From positions 45,494,515 to 45,558,514 of the forward strand of contig CM063510.1 in NCBI GenBank assembly GCA_032207245.1: 64,000 bases of DNA, in the 5' to 3' direction. Below the pieces are notes generated by a model. That model had not been told where the DNA came from. It made no database searches and saw only the letters and a list, made by a program, of their open reading frames with translations. Positions 23,256 to 36,269 of this stretch are shown here, in pieces (within the stretch, counting starts at the first letter, position 1; each line of letters opens with the position of its first letter). This stretch comes from Pardosa pseudoannulata. Taxonomy: Eukaryota; Arthropoda; Arachnida; Araneae; Lycosidae. A program made the translations under genes and the position numbers.

Positions 23256-24547
23256 GTAATAATAATCTAATCTTTCTTTAGATTACAACTAAAAGATTTA
23301 ATTTGGGGACATATAAAATAAATGAAGCATGGAAAGGAGGTTCACTCTTTTGCCTATAAATTGGTTTATTTTAGAATGAATTGACAAAGGCAATACAAAT
23401 TTGTTGGAAGCAAAAAAAAAAAGGTATTTCGTTTTATTGTGCAGTTGGAGGAGATATTTTTGGTGGTGTTGTGGGGTTAAATTAAGCTTATTACATGCAC
23501 GTGTTGAAAAATCAGGATATTCAGTTTATGATTCTTTTTCAAGTTGATGAATACATGGATTTCTCCTGGGATAGTGAAAATGCTTCAACCTATTAAAGGC
23601 CTTATCACAATTCAATCTGATCTAAAATATATCGGTTGAAAATTTAGCACTCATTCTTAAAACATTATTTTTTTAGCCACACATATCTCACTGAATATTT
23701 AATATATTTATTTCAAATTTTAGTGTAGTATTACTGATGCTTTTGTTGAATAATTTGTAAGTTTTCTAAAACGTGGTTGACAATCGTACACTTATTGGGA
23801 ACTACTGTAGAATTGGGTACCCCTTGGCAAATTTGGCGAAAATATTGGCTATATTTACTAAAACACAAAGGTAATCCATCCAAACATTGCTTTCTTGTTT
23901 TTTTGGCGACTTTAATTAATGCACAGTGCGCCATCATAATAAAATTATATACTGTTACTTAAACAAAGAAAACAACTTGAAAACGACATTTATATTTATG
24001 GGCAATTAATCCCTTAACAGTTTACAAACGCAACTGTTCCAAATTATTAAAAATCAGCCATAGTGAACCATTAATGGTTTGTTATATCTAAATTTTTTAA
24101 GCATTGCGCACTTTTAATATATAAGAAAAGTGTGACACAAGGAAAGTTGGATGCCAACAACATATAAAATATAATATAGATACAGATTATTTCTACACGG
24201 TGAGATCAGGAGAAAATGTTAGGCGACCATTCTCAAACCATTATTGTCAAGTTGGCGGGGTATCCCAATTCTTCAGTCAACCCCACTTATTCAACAAATA
24301 CCATGCAAAACATGGGCATTATTTTAAACAGATATGTATTTCAGTTTTATTTTTCCAGAAACTAAAAATTCCAATTACGCATTCTAATAGCTGTATTCAT
24401 TGAAAGCAACAGTTAATTTTCTGTACAGGTGAACCAGTTTTTACCTTTTTCTTTAATTTTTTGTTGGTCTCCCAAGTGCACAAAACACTTATTTTTTACT
24501 AGAGTGTGAGGCATTGCTTTCAATACTCGGTAAAGTTTCCAAATACT

Positions 24548-24975
24548 TCATAAAATATAAAAATATCCAAAGTGTTAGTGAGGTACAAATAGGGAGATAA
24601 AGTATGCAGACAACTGTTTAGTTGCTTCAATCGAGCAACATACTCAATGCTTGAGCACTCAGTGGTTGACAAAAGTACACAGAGCTTAGAGACAGGAAAC
24701 CGAAAGTTTTTATATTCTCAATCCGATAGCAGTTGGTGCTTTGTGAAAGCGAATAAATGAAACTGTACTCAGTGTTCTTTTACAAGCTACTGAGTGCTAT
24801 CTCACTGATTATAAAAAACTCATTAGTTATTCTGTCTTACAGATCAGTCTGCTTTTAACAGCCTCTGAGTGCTCTCGCATTGAGAATGTTGCTCACTGGA
24901 AGCAATGAAACACCTGCTTACATACTTTCTCTTTCTATTTGTGCATTACTTACCTTATCTTTGCATTTTATGCTA
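24548..24975. repeat. Foldback element (long imperfect inverted repeat)
   Basis: Left arm (from about 24548) with acaaatag, ataaagtatg, gagcaacatactcaatgc and gagcactcag is repeated inverted on the right (to about 24975). Arms are about 130-170 bp, about 75-80% alike, around a 110-bp middle. No coding capacity. Confidence 0.7.
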
Positions 24976-26480
24976 TATACCATCATAAAGGTTTTACTCT
25001 CTCGTATACTTCAAGTAATTATAGGCCAAGAGTAGGAAGAGTAGAAAATAGGTCAAGAGTAGGAAGTGATCATATTAATATGACCCGAATTTGCACATAA
25101 GTGTCTGTTTAACTGTAATATTGAGTTGTATATAAGTTTTATGAAACTTATTTGTGATTGTACTAGCTACTGCACGTACAGCATTCGGTCTGGGTCTACA
25201 TAACCCATGATAGCCCTAGTTCTTTTGCAAATATTCTTGTGGGTTATTTTCATTTGAGAGACAAATTGTAGAGTATTAAATTAAGATTCAACATATTTAT
25301 TGCTTGAATTTAGATATAACATGAATTTTCCTTTCGCGAATCCCAAAAGGACAAAATTTAGAAATATTTAAACATTTGTTGATGCCTTCCCAAATTCTTG
25401 AAAGCGTTTAAATTGACTGAAATAAAATTTTCTTAGTTTTAAGACTACATCTGTGTCCATATCATAAAATTTCTCTATAATACCAGTGAAGGTAATATGC
25501 AAATACCAAAATAACATGCAAAATACCAAAGTAATAATAAAGGAAAAAATCTCGATAAAAATATAGTTATTAAATGAAATGTTACAAAGAAATTTAAAAA
25601 GTCTCATCTCAACCGTTTAATAGTTTTTGCAGGATCTGTATACTGACACGAACGAAATTACAATTCTATTTATATGGTTATTTCATAAGATTCATTGCAA
25701 TAGTAATTTAAAACTTGCTTCGGAAATCCTTTGTTATTATACTCTTTCTATAAGAAGGAGAAATAAAAGTTTAATTTTGAAAATGGACGTTAAAATTGAA
25801 ATGCGAATAGGAAGTTGCGTATCTGTAACTTCCAGGAAGAAGCTTTTATGTCACCTTTTCAGAGAGAGGAATTTTTAATATGTTGAAATCGGAAGTAAAT
25901 TGCGTCTAGACGAGTTTTTGAACAGAAAACTATGGGTGATATTTAAGCATTAAGACAAAAATAAATAAATAAATAAAGTCTCTACTGTACAAGCAGAAAT
26001 TCCGCCAACGAAACAAAAGATATTTTATTAAACTGTAAAATGGTTCAAAAAAGATAAAAAAGATGTGGGAAGTCCAAATATCTCGTACATTTTTCAATGA
26101 AAGGTGACAGAAAATCACATAAAAAAGTTATATGAGGTGTCAGAGAGAAATTTGGGGTGACAATCAGTTACTCATGTCTTTATTTAAGTGACAAGATAAA
26201 AAAGACATCTACTATAGTACCGAGACATAAAATCTTTTATCTTTAAAAATTAAAATGTTTTAGATTCATCATTCTGCTTCTCTCAGAAGTTCTTTTATAA
26301 CGCTTTTACTATAACAAAACTATTTAGTTTTGTTAATTTAAGTAGTGTTATTCTTAATATATTGGTAAAAAATGAAACACCGAATGAAAAATAATTCACT
26401 TACTCGCAGGATAAATTTTGAAATATCTATATTAGAAATTAATTTTTTCTATATCAAATTGAACATAAATATCTTTTTCA
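24976..26480. other. Intron stretch, nothing supported
   Basis: AT-rich; short frames on both strands have no recognisable content. Confidence 0.5.
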
Positions 26481-26485
26481 TTTTA

Positions 26486-26765
26486 TAAACCTATAGCTTC
26501 AAAGTATCTCCCATTTTAAAATTTAAAAATACTTTTAAATATTAAAAATAAATATTTAAAAAACGATATTCTTCATCCAGTTATAAATAAAATATATCAC
26601 TCGCATTGATATCAATGAAATTCCCATTCTGTAAACCTAAACCTTCTAAGTATATCACATTTTAAAATTAAAAAAATATTTTTAATGTTAAGAAATTGAA
26701 TATTTAAAAAAATATATTCTTCATCAAGTTATAAATAAAATATATCGGTCTCAATTATATAACTG
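26486..26765 (+). repeat. Tandem duplication, period about 146 bp
   Basis: Two diverged copies starting taaacct (26486 and 26632), each with cattttaaaat, aatatttaaaaaa, attcttcatc and agttataaataaaatatatc. Confidence 0.7.
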
Positions 26766-27268
26766 AGATTCACATATTAAAAAGAATAATTAGCTTCTAT
26801 TCAAAATATAAAAAATGAGTTTCTGATTTACGGATTTCAAAAATTCTTTTACGGGTAGACAAATTTCAACTTTTTTTTACTCGTGTATGTATATGTTACA
26901 ACTTTGATTATACAGACTGCAGTCTTTGCGAGAAACGGCTAGTCCATTAATATTAACCTTATTATTACATATAATGTTCTTAAATAAGTATAATCTTATA
27001 TCCCCAAGAAGTTCTTAAAACAGTAATGGATCAAAACTTAGGAAAATATTTTATTACTGAATTACTTGTTTAAAAATAATTACTTTTACTCTGTATTCAT
27101 TCTATTGCATATGATATTTTATGTGTTATAAAAAGTTTGTATATTACGTTAAATTTATGTTTATGCAAGATCTTTTATTTTTATACATGAGGGAACAGGG
27201 TGTCAGGTTTAATAATGCAAAATTTGTCACTCGAACTCGCTACATGATTCATATTTCTCTTATTGTAG

Positions 27269-27346
27269 GCAGCAGTTGGATCTCAAGCTCTGGATTATGG
27301 AAGAACCCATAATGAAGGAACAGAGTTTGAGGAGTTTGGAAATCTG
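27269..27346 (+). CDS. SLC9B/NHA-like antiporter exon
   Basis: Acceptor ttattgtag, donor gttagt, phase 0 on both sides (26 codons). Product AAVGSQALDYGRTHNEGTEF EEFGNL: the A-A-(I/V)-G-S-x-A-L-D helix end, then an acidic extramembrane loop typical of the region before the last helix. Confidence 0.9.
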
Positions 27347-27576
27347 GTTAGTATTTTTTCGATGAGCTCAATAGAATATTTTTTAACTATCACGTATTTT
27401 TTGTTGCAGAGAATAATAACACTATTTTAACTTCTAAACATATACCATAATTTATTACAGAATATTAAAACTTTTTGTTTAATAGGCACGAAAATGGGAG
27501 TTCCTATGTCAGCTACTTTTATGTCAGCTATGAAAGTATTTGCTTTGGGTTTTAATTATTACTCATGTTCGCCAAG

Positions 27577-28024
27577 GTCGAACGATGGCCGAATGGTTTG
27601 AGCGCTGATCTTCGGTACCTGAGTTAGGGGGTTTGAGTACCACTGTAGTATTGATGGTCGTAGCCGTTTGGGATCGGATTTAAGCAGTAGGTCCCGGTGT
27701 CATTATTCTTTTTTTCTTTCGCTCACCGTTTTTAACCTGGACTTCGTGTAGCTGGTTAAATTTTAAACTTAATATCATTAAATCCGGTTAAAAGAGTCTA
27801 CTGTAGCTTCATAAAATGATTATATGTGTAGCAACATTATAAAGTACTTAAGAGTCAAATGGTAGCCGAATGGTTAAGAGATGATCTTCGGTACCGGAGT
27901 TCGTGGGTTCGAATCCCGCTGTGGTATGGATATTCGTAGCCGTTCGGAATCTGTTTTAAGCAGTAGATACCTCTTATTAGCTCCCGTGTTGCAAAAAAGT
28001 AGGCCGTAGCTTTTCAAACCAAAC
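27577..28024 (+). mobile_element. Dimeric SINE unit with 13-bp target-site duplication
   Basis: The perfect repeat catgttcgccaag (27564-27576 and 28025-28037) encloses a first SINE (27577-27705), a 148-bp linker and a second, complete SINE (27854-28024, B box gggttcgaatccc, tail ccaaacca). The linker plus second SINE recur in reverse orientation at 29394-29722. Confidence 0.8.
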
Positions 28025-28681
28025 CATGTTCGCCAAGTCTTTCTGTTTATCTCCTTTCTTTTGCCTCCTGAATATCTCTCAGGTCATGTTCGTACCTACA
28101 AATGTGGATTTTAGAATAGACTGTCGTTTCCCCTCTTAGATGCACAATTTTAGAAACTTTTTTACTGTTATTGGTGGAATACGTCTTATACCACACGGTT
28201 CCTGACAAGCTGTGTGTTTGGATTAATGAGTGTGCAGAGTTTGGTGGTCTTGTGTTGCTCTTATGTTTGTTTATTGTCCTTTACACGTGCCCCTGCCAAA
28301 AATGTTTCTGTGTCAAGTAGTTTTTTATGGTTCTCGTGTACATACAGTTACAATAAATCTTATTTTTCATTGCCGTGTTGGACAACAACTTGTTTAAGGA
28401 GCCACAAAGTTTTCCTTTACACGTGTGTCAAATTTGTGAGGCTAACTAGTTGGGAAGAGAAAGGGAAGAAAATAATCTTCCATTTACCAGTTCACAAGTT
28501 CTATATCACATTCACAATTTTATCGACTGCTTAGTTCAAAACGGTAAAATGTCTAAAATCAAAGTTTTGGAGATATTGTTATTTTCCTGTTTAATATTGC
28601 CCCGTAAAATTCAGTGTACATTACTCGAATTTCATATTTGCTGCGTAGCTTATTTATAAGCTACTTAGTAACTAGACAAAT

Positions 28682-28716
28682 AGGAAATACTTGTAACGTA
28701 CTTACAAGTATTTCCT
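28682..28716. repeat. Perfect 15-bp hairpin
   Basis: aggaaatacttgtaa, a 5-base loop, then its exact reverse complement. No U-run or known motif nearby. Confidence 0.7.
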
Positions 28717-28777
28717 CTATAGTATTATTTCTGATAATATCGATTTCACTTTGAAATCACAGAAGAAATAATCAGAT

Positions 28778-29318
28778 TGTGGTGATTACGCAATTTGCCG
28801 AAGATTGACGTCACACGCATCATTTCTGATTAAGGCCGTTGACGTAATGTTCAGTCTTTGTAAATAGTGTCTTGTATATAATTTAAATATTGTAATGTAT
28901 TTTCACATATTGTAACATGATTTCATTCATCTGTATTGATATTTGTAAAGTTTTATAGTTATCGTAGTTTTATTTGTGGCAAAACATCATCTTTGTAAAT
29001 ATGCAAGTATCTGTATATGTTGTCTGCCTATATAAGAGTCAGTGTGCCAGTAGCACCAGGCTCTATTGCAAAGAAGGTGCTGATGTTTGTTTATGTAACT
29101 TATACTTTCAGTATATTAAGCTTCTGTAACGTTAATTCAGTTTGATATCCAGAGCTCTACTTCATTCATTATAATATCTTAAATAAATGCCTGTGTCTAG
29201 ATCTAGTTGTTTTATTTAACTGCACCGTGTGAATCCCTTCTGAGCATGGTTTTATATCTGACGTGATCCCTGCGGATACTTCTTTAAGAATAGTCGAGAC
29301 ATAGCAGGGGTCTCCATA
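28778..29318 (+). mobile_element. Solo LTR, copy 1
   Basis: Flanked by agat (28774-28777 and 29319-29322). Starts TGTGGTGAT and ends ctccata. It contains a CRE-like tgacgtca near the 5' end, a TATA-like ctatataag (about 29026), an AATAAA (about 29182) and is about 85-90% like 44570-45091. No internal region or second LTR: a solo LTR of a gypsy-type retrotransposon by duplication length. Confidence 0.85.
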
Positions 29319-29393
29319 AGATAATATAAAATAAGTAAGAACTTGGTGTTAGCTGAGGTGTCTACTTATTTGTAACTTTATACATAAGTTCTT

Positions 29394-29722
29394 TTGGTTT
29401 GGTTTGGTTTGGTTTGGTTTGGAGTGCTACGGTCTACCTTTTTGCAACCCGAGAGCTAATGAGAGGGACCTATTGCTTAAAGTCAATTCCAAACAGCTAC
29501 GAACATCCATGCCACATCGGGATTAGAACTCACGAACTCCGGTACCGAAGATCATCGCCAAACCATTCGGCTATCATTTGACTCTTAAGTACTTTTTAAC
29601 GCTGCTACTCAAATGATCATTAAGCTGCAGTACACTACGTTTTAACTGGATTAAATGATACTAAGTTTAATCCAGTAACATGAAGTTCCGGTTAAAAACG
29701 ATGAAAGAAAAAAAAGGGTTTT
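29394..29722 (-). repeat. SINE family 1 with the 145-bp 5' linker, inverted copy
   Basis: SINE body 29394-29578, with a tail of five tttgg units, followed by a linker matching 27706-27853 in reverse orientation (both contain ttttaacc, taaacttaatatca-like and aagtacttaagagtcaaat). The SINE and linker therefore move together. Confidence 0.8.
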
Positions 29723-30163
29723 ATTGATAGACATGCATTTTTTACAGTTAGAGTAAACATTTTAAAATGTACCAATTTGTTACAAAAGCTTCCCATAACC
29801 ATAGTGGAGATGTTAAAAAAATTCTGTTGAAGGCTGGAAATTCAAAGACTCTTTTCATAATTTCTCCACTTTTTTTAAAAGCATCACATCAACGGAGGAG
29901 ACCGATGTCTGTAATGGAGCATAGAATAAAGCCATTTTTAGTGCATAAAATACATAATTATAGAATTTTCATTTTTTTTTTGTAACTACATTTATTTTCT
30001 CTTGACTTTTGTATTTAAATGAATTAAAGTTGATTGAAGCAGAGATACGAATAACCGGAAGTCTGTTAGGAGGGAGTCTATTGTATTTAATTATGAGGTG
30101 TTTTACAGTCTAAAACGATACTTTGTTTTAACAGCGTGTTGATAATCTTCCCTTTATTTATAG

Positions 30164-30352
30164 GTATTGACAGTGTCTGTTCTCTCTATAATCTTGACAG
30201 CACCTCTTGGAGCTGCTTTCATGGATCTTTTAGGACCTCGTCTGTTGAAAAGAGAGACAGAGTCTACATCAGAAGTCAACTGTGTAGTGCAGAATGCTGT
30301 AAAACCGGGCTCGTCTTCTTATGGTTCTTGCACATATCTAGATCAACCATGA
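30164..30352 (+). CDS. SLC9B/NHA-like antiporter terminal exon and stop
   Basis: The acceptor tttatag ends at 30163 and the exon stops at TGA 30350-30352. Product VLTVSVLSIILTAPLGAAFM, DLLGPRLLKRETESTSEV, then a poorly conserved Ser/Gly/Cys-containing tail ending D-Q-P. The last helix, the GPRLL(K/Q)K motif and a short cytosolic tail match the C-terminus of SLC9B proteins. Confidence 0.93.
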   Translation, partial: VLTVSVLSIILTAPLGAAFMDLLGPRLLKRETESTSEVNCVVQNAVKPGSSSYGSCTYLDQP

Positions 30353-30907
30353 AATCTGAACTACGATCGAGCTACTACACCAAATACTGCAAAACTAAAC
30401 AGGAATTATATTCAAGGACGGTTAACATTTGTACATTTCAGGCTATTAATACCTATGGATTGTATAAAATGGGATAAAGTTTTAAAACAAGTTTTCTCTC
30501 TCACTCTCTATATGTATGTATGTGTAAGTTCGCTATATATTGTTAAATGGCGGGATCATACTTTGCAAAACTTTGCATGATGATTCAGATCAAACTTTAG
30601 CAAGTCAGATTATTTGGACGTCGGACGCGTGTGGAGATAAAATGGTTGTTAAATCTAAATTTGGTATGATGTCTTTATTCTGGTGCCATTGGGTACACAT
30701 AAATAAGTTAAATATAGACATTATATATATACTTATATGCAATGGCTTTTTTGATCCATACAAAGTTAAAATGATACCCATGCTGGATAGGACAGTCTAA
30801 GGTATCTGGTCTCTGTTTTAGGTGACACAATGAAGAATCAGGTGTTTCTTGAATAATTGATTCATTTACACCTCTGCTATATACATCATTTCTATATACA
30901 CACACAA

Positions 30908-30913
30908 AATAAA
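30908..30913 (+). promoter_or_regulatory. Candidate polyadenylation signal of the antiporter gene
   Basis: This is the first AATAAA after the stop codon, about 555 bp downstream of it. The 3' UTR length is an inference. Confidence 0.35.
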
Positions 30914-31221
30914 AACAATTTTAGATCACAGGTATGTGATTCGATAACGTAGGTCTGAATAGAGACGTGCAATATCTGCCCCTGCCGAAATATTGGCGAT
31001 CCGACAGAAGAAACGATAAGGTAGTTCGCGTGAAAGTTCTCTGAAGTAATTAAGTAGACAGTACACTCAATTAGACGAGATAAGTTGAAATAACAAATGG
31101 TTCCTTCGAAGAATATTAAAACATAGTTAGTGTTCCTAAGAAGAATATGCAATCAATCCTGAAGAGGATTATATTAAAAGATAACTCAAGGCACATAGTA
31201 TCGTTATTAATCTCAGCAAGA

Positions 31222-31690
31222 AATATATATCCCAAGGTGGGATTTTTTCTAGGAAAAACTCTCCGATGGAGAGACTGGTCAAGGCGACCTCCGAATTAGC
31301 TGGTTGCTAGCTAACTAACTACATCTTAAAAAAATCTGACCTCGTCTCTTTTTCTGGGGTAGGGCTTCTAAGAGAGGGGGCCTCACCCATAATTTCATCA
31401 TTGGATCATCTGGCGATGGTCTCACCTTCAACCAACTGGATTAGTCTGGGCTAGACAATCACTGGCCGAAAACTCAGGAGTCTCTGGAATTTCGTGTCGG
31501 CGAAGATCCGATGGTGGGCATTTCTTTGTGGTTCCGTTGCTCCTTTTCTTAGCTGTCAGTATGGGCGCCCGGTTGTCTGGTCTGTTGTTTCACTCCTGTA
31601 GGACACAAAAGTCTAGACATCGTGGTGCCGAGGAAAACAGCACCTTTGTATCCACATAAGCGAAGTTAATTTCTCAAAGCAAAGTTTTTT
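31222..31690. other. GC-rich unexplained patch
   Basis: About 470 bp near 48% GC in AT-rich surroundings (ctccgatggagagactggtc, ggcgatggtctcacc). No frame stays open; resembles the non-coding end of a LINE, but no match could be made. Confidence 0.3.
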
Positions 31691-32560
31691 GATGTAGTCA
31701 CACCGTTAAATCACGCCGTTACAGCAGTCATCAGGCGATAAAAAGGCGATCAATGTTTGGAAATAAAAATGTTTTTTTTCCTAATAATTAATTCATCTTT
31801 GGAACTCATCAGCCAAAAGGTTTTACATTCGCTTATGCAGTGCTGTCCACAAGCGAGCTAGCCAAGGAGAGTGTTGAAAGCTAGAACTGAAACTGGAATT
31901 AAAAGTTGCTTGAAGTAGCTCTATAAGAACAGATGAGTTAAGCAGAAAATAATTTTGGTCTTCTGGTAGTCTCCAAAATGTGACACAATTACAGGAGAAA
32001 CAAAGACATTATATTAAAGGTTGAAATCTTATGGATAGAATTACTAGAAATTTATTTAAGAAATTTATTTCATGCTCACACACATATATATGTTTATCAC
32101 TACAACTTAAACGCATTATTAAGTATATTTATTTAATAACTTTTACTTCAAAAATATTTTGAAAGAAGTTTGCCTAAATTCCTCAGGTGTACCTTACATC
32201 TGAGATGAAAAACATGATATTATCAAAATCTAATAGAAATGCAAATTTTTTCGAATACCAGAACATTGAGTATTTATTATTTTTTTATTAATATTTAAAA
32301 AAAACTGGCATATTAGAAAAATTTTCTGTTCTTCCAAACTTGGTACATTTGCTAATTATTTGTCGTGCCTGGCTTACACAATAACAGCTGAAGCAACCAA
32401 TAATAATTTCTTCAATATCTCTCTTACGTGAAATATTTAAAAACATATAGATTTCTTGTTATCTTTATTTTCGTAAATTTTTCGTTTATAAAGTTCAGAA
32501 CATTTTACCTCATATTATTATTTTTGAAAAATATTGTTTAAATACAACATTGCCATTAAA

Positions 32561-32701
32561 GCTCAATCTCGTAAAGTGGTGAGAAAGATAAAACGTGAAT
32601 TGAAGAAGTGTAATCGGAAATATAATGCTGAAATACTAAGAATTAAAATTTTGGAGAGCTATAACGGGGAAAATTCTGATATAAAAGATTTTAAATTTTA
32701 G
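32561..32701 (+). other. Short lysine-rich open frame, possible exon or repeat remnant
   Basis: An open run of 47 codons reading AQSRKVVRKIKRELKKCNRK then YNAEILRIKILESYNGENSD and ending at TAG. The composition (K/R, helix-forming) looks protein-like, but there is no clear acceptor and no known family. It could be a fragment of a transposon protein. Confidence 0.15.
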
Positions 32702-33237
32702 AATTTTCTATTACATAATCACTCAAATGATTACTTCAAGAGAAATTATATTTGAATGGATAGATGTTTCATTTAAGTACGTTAGTATGGTAAGCAAATT
32801 CTGTTAGTAGATAGAAAATGTCACAGCTTTATAGAATATTCCGTTATCTCTGCTGAGATTAGCATAAACTGTTATAGAAACGAAAATCTGAAATAAGCCT
32901 GCATTCATAAATATTCTATTACCTCTGCAGAAACCTGTTTAATTTTTTTAGAATCTAAAATTGGAGAATTAAGTGACATACATAAAAATTTCATTAAAAT
33001 TTCGTTAGCTGTAGTCTTTATATAAACTGTTAAGAAATCTGAAATATAAATGTAAGCTGATAAATTAGCTGGTATATAAAAATGTCATTAACTGTGCAGA
33101 GATAAGTATAAGCTATATAAAATGTAAAACATAAAAGTAAAAGCTAACGGGATTGACTTTTAACTAGTGTGGACGAAAAGTGTGAAAACTATCTACAGTT
33201 GCTTATTTCAATGAGTTTTTAAACATGCTTGATCTTA

Positions 33238-33403
33238 GACAATGACCGATAGGTAGATCGCTGCTCTTCGATATCGGAGTTCGTGAATTATAATCTCACT
33301 GCTCGCAAGGGTATAGGTGTTACGATTTGCTTTAAGCAGTAGGTCTCAGTCTCATTAGTCCTTGTGTAGCAAAACAGTACACCGTAGCATTCCAAATCAA
33401 ACT
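33238..33403 (+). repeat. SINE family 1, diverged
   Basis: Head aatgaccgataggtagatcg, ctttaagcagtaggtctc body, tail ccaaatcaaac. Confidence 0.85.
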
Positions 33404-33664
33404 AGACTAACTTACAACTTGATAAGTGGACTTTTCAGCAGGTTGCAGGAAGATACTGAGAAAGGCACGGATGAATTGTGACTTAGAGAAGTGGAAAAAT
33501 GCTTAGGATTGAAATCTCTCAGACCACACAACAACAATTAAAGTTTGAGACTCAGAATCAAGTAGAGATTAGATAGCAGTTTTAGAATTCGAGTAAGTTA
33601 CTTTAACTAGAAAGGCAGCTAAGTCTTACTTGTCATAAATAGTAGCTCTTTTCACTATATTTTA

Positions 33665-33850
33665 CTTAATTTCGTGCCTTTAGACGTATAATCCTCTGCG
33701 CAACAACCCTAGGGTGCCAACCTCCGTTTCCGAGAACAAGGGCCCTGGGGTGCGAAGAATATGTTCCGGTTAAATGGAGAACCTTACTCGGAGTCCCCAG
33801 TGTTTAGTTTCCAAGCATGCTTGATCCTCAGTTTGTTTACCCTCAACCTT
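33665..33850. other. GC-rich unexplained patch
   Basis: Sequence such as gggtgccaacctccgtttcc and gggccctggggtgcg stands out from its surroundings. No open frame and no second copy in the window. Confidence 0.3.
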
Positions 33851-36240
33851 CAGATGTATAGAGTACTGTAAATACAGGGTATCGAATTTTTTAGGGGTTA
33901 AAGATTTTTTTAAATACATTACAATACTTTTAAAATGCACAAATATGTTACCATCATTAGGTAAAATGCTTCTTTATCTTGGAAAATATTTGATTTGAAA
34001 AGTTTTTCTGTTAATTAAGATAGTCAATCTTTTAGAAATATATCAAATGATGTTATAGTGATTGAACAAAATTCACTGTAAAGACTTTTACATTTTATTT
34101 TCCCTACTTTTATATGCATGAAAACTCCTTGAGGTCAGACAGGGATGTGGGTATATGTGTGTACGTATTTAGTTTAAACATGCTGACTTTACTCTACAAT
34201 TTTAGTGTGTTCAGGCAAAGGTTTTAAACTAAAATCAAAAAGGTTCTTTGGGTACTACAAATTTAATGTATGAAATAAGAGTTTCAGTAATTTTCTGATT
34301 AGATTGCTGCAGTGTTATATACTAACCAGAGAACTTAATTGGAACTGTAAGAGAATTAGTAGTAAGAACACATTCTTGCGTCGTAATTAATTCTGATAAG
34401 CCATAGAAATAAAAATAGCTAATAAAAATAATTCCTTGGTTTTTCTCTTATCAGAACTGAAGATTAAATGAAATACAAAGGAAAATAACCTATTTTATCT
34501 AATGGCTACATTTTCTTGAGAAGAAAATTTTTCCTTATATCACTCATATCACTTTTAGAGTGCAATTTATTTGTAACTAGACACTACGCACTCAACCATC
34601 AATAAATAAATATTGAAATCTATTAAAAACACTTTTGCTTGCTATTTTAATTTCAAATATATTATGACGTATAAAAGTACTATTTTGGCGACATTTTCAA
34701 TTTATCTTTATATTTCGTCCAGTAGAAAAATACTTTTTTTTATTGACATATATTTGTATAGGACATTGAATTTCCAAAATATTAGCATAAAAATTTGGTT
34801 ATAATTGTGAAGGCCTTTACAGACCAATTAAACTTTGTTTGAAGCATATGCTTTAACACAATTTTCATCAAAATGCGGGCTTATTAATAAGAATCCTATT
34901 TAAAAATTCTTTTTTCCTATATAAGGAGTATTTAAGGATTTTGATTTCTAAATTGCGAATTACCTAACATATATTTTTCACGCGGTGAAATTCAACAATA
35001 GCATTTATGTAGTACCATCTGTCATCGAACAGGAACGTCAATTTTTGTTAAAATGCCATATCACTTAAGATGGATGGACGTAAGAAATTTTAAATTGACA
35101 GTGACGGTGTAGTGGTACCAAATAACGACCAGAATTTTAGTAATTCTGCGACAAATTGTGTGGGTTTGTATAAAACTCACACAAATGGACACTTGTTTAT
35201 ACATATAAATACTCCGTGTACAGATGTACTATTCTGTGTAAAAATTGTTTGTAGATTTTATTGTTAATTACAGGTTTTCAAATAAAATATTACATAGATA
35301 TATTGTTGAATCTGACGTTGATTCTAAAAAATTCCTGGTAATTTTGATCTTTATTTTATAGCGTTACAAGTTAGCTAAATAATAAAGAAAAAACAAAGTT
35401 ATTTTATAATGAGAAAATATATGCTCCAATTCATTGCATTTACACTATTAAATATTTAATTTTGTTGTAAACATAACAAAATTAAAATAATGTCAATTTC
35501 TTAAGAATGATATGTATTATTAACAAAAATATGGAAATTTACGTTAATTAAAGCACAGAATACAACAGCTAAAACATTTGCAATAAAGAATGGTATAATA
35601 GAATTGGCGATCGCTGTTCAGACGACCGTCAATCATATTACCAAATATCGTACAAAAGTGATGCCATCTAAAGAGATAATTTATTGACGCAAAAGACAAC
35701 AAAGAAAATGAAATGCCCCATAATTAAATGTTCTTTGGTCGACTACTACATTATTAACTACACCATTTTGGTTTTTTCTTTTAATTATATTTTATACAAT
35801 AAATGTTTTATAATCTATATTCAAATTTATCCATTTATACTTTACAAAATACTAATTGTTATAATATTCATATGGCTTACAACATAAAATTTCAACCCAG
35901 AGCTACCTATATCTGTAACCCAGGTTTTGTATTAACTGGCCATAAAAACTGTTGTTTTGTCTCAAAATGAAATAAATTTAATTATCTATATTTAAATTTA
36001 ATCTCTAAATATTATGAATTTTGTTTCTTTTAATGTAGTTTCGAAGATGGCAAAAATCCATCTACAAATGACAGAATTTCTTTCTATTAATTCAAAATGA
36101 AAATTATATACAGGAATTCATAACAGGAGTTTAAAGCTTCAAATTTGAACCGATTTAGATGGAGAAAGACTTCAAAGAAATAAGTTCCTTGGAAGTTTTA
36201 GAGGGAATTAATCATTAGAAATATAAAATATTTCCAAATT
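33851..36240. other. Intergenic AT-rich stretch, nothing supported
   Basis: Short frames on both strands are without recognisable content. Confidence 0.5.
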
Positions 36241-36269
36241 TAGAAACTTGCCTGGTAGGTGCATGAGGC

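Larger units (their letters stand above)
4579..30352 (+). other. Gene span: SLC9B/NHA-type sodium(cation)/proton antiporter, 3' part
   Basis: Nine coding exons join in frame to about 411 codons ending at a TGA. Order and wording follow the animal NHA (SLC9B, CPA2) family throughout: GMLAVGLLMRN, LKAGLGLDAEKLK, the GIPTLLMA segment, WDLLEPLLFGLIGCEV, NLKEKVF, SKATVQAAVGS and ILTAPLGAAF. Family members are membrane antiporters exchanging Na+ or Li+ for H+ through about 13-14 helices. The first membrane segments and the start codon are missing from the window: no matching exon was found between 1 and 4578. Introns range from 168 bp to 6.9 kb and hold nearly all the local repeats. The acidic residue of the VPCLAE segment, the arginine of ISIRMVA and the lysine of SKATVQ, which I recall as functionally important in human NHA2, are kept. 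The usual Asp-Asp of the ion site is Asp-Asn here. Family identity is firm; the ortholog group is not. Confidence 0.93.

Noticed and set aside
23731..23937. 68-codon minus frame vaguely like a transposase helix-turn-helix
   Set aside because: Resemblance is too weak and no inverted ends or further domains were found.
24008..24030. TTAATCCCTTAAC, similar to a TTAA-element end
   Set aside because: No matching opposite end could be found nearby.
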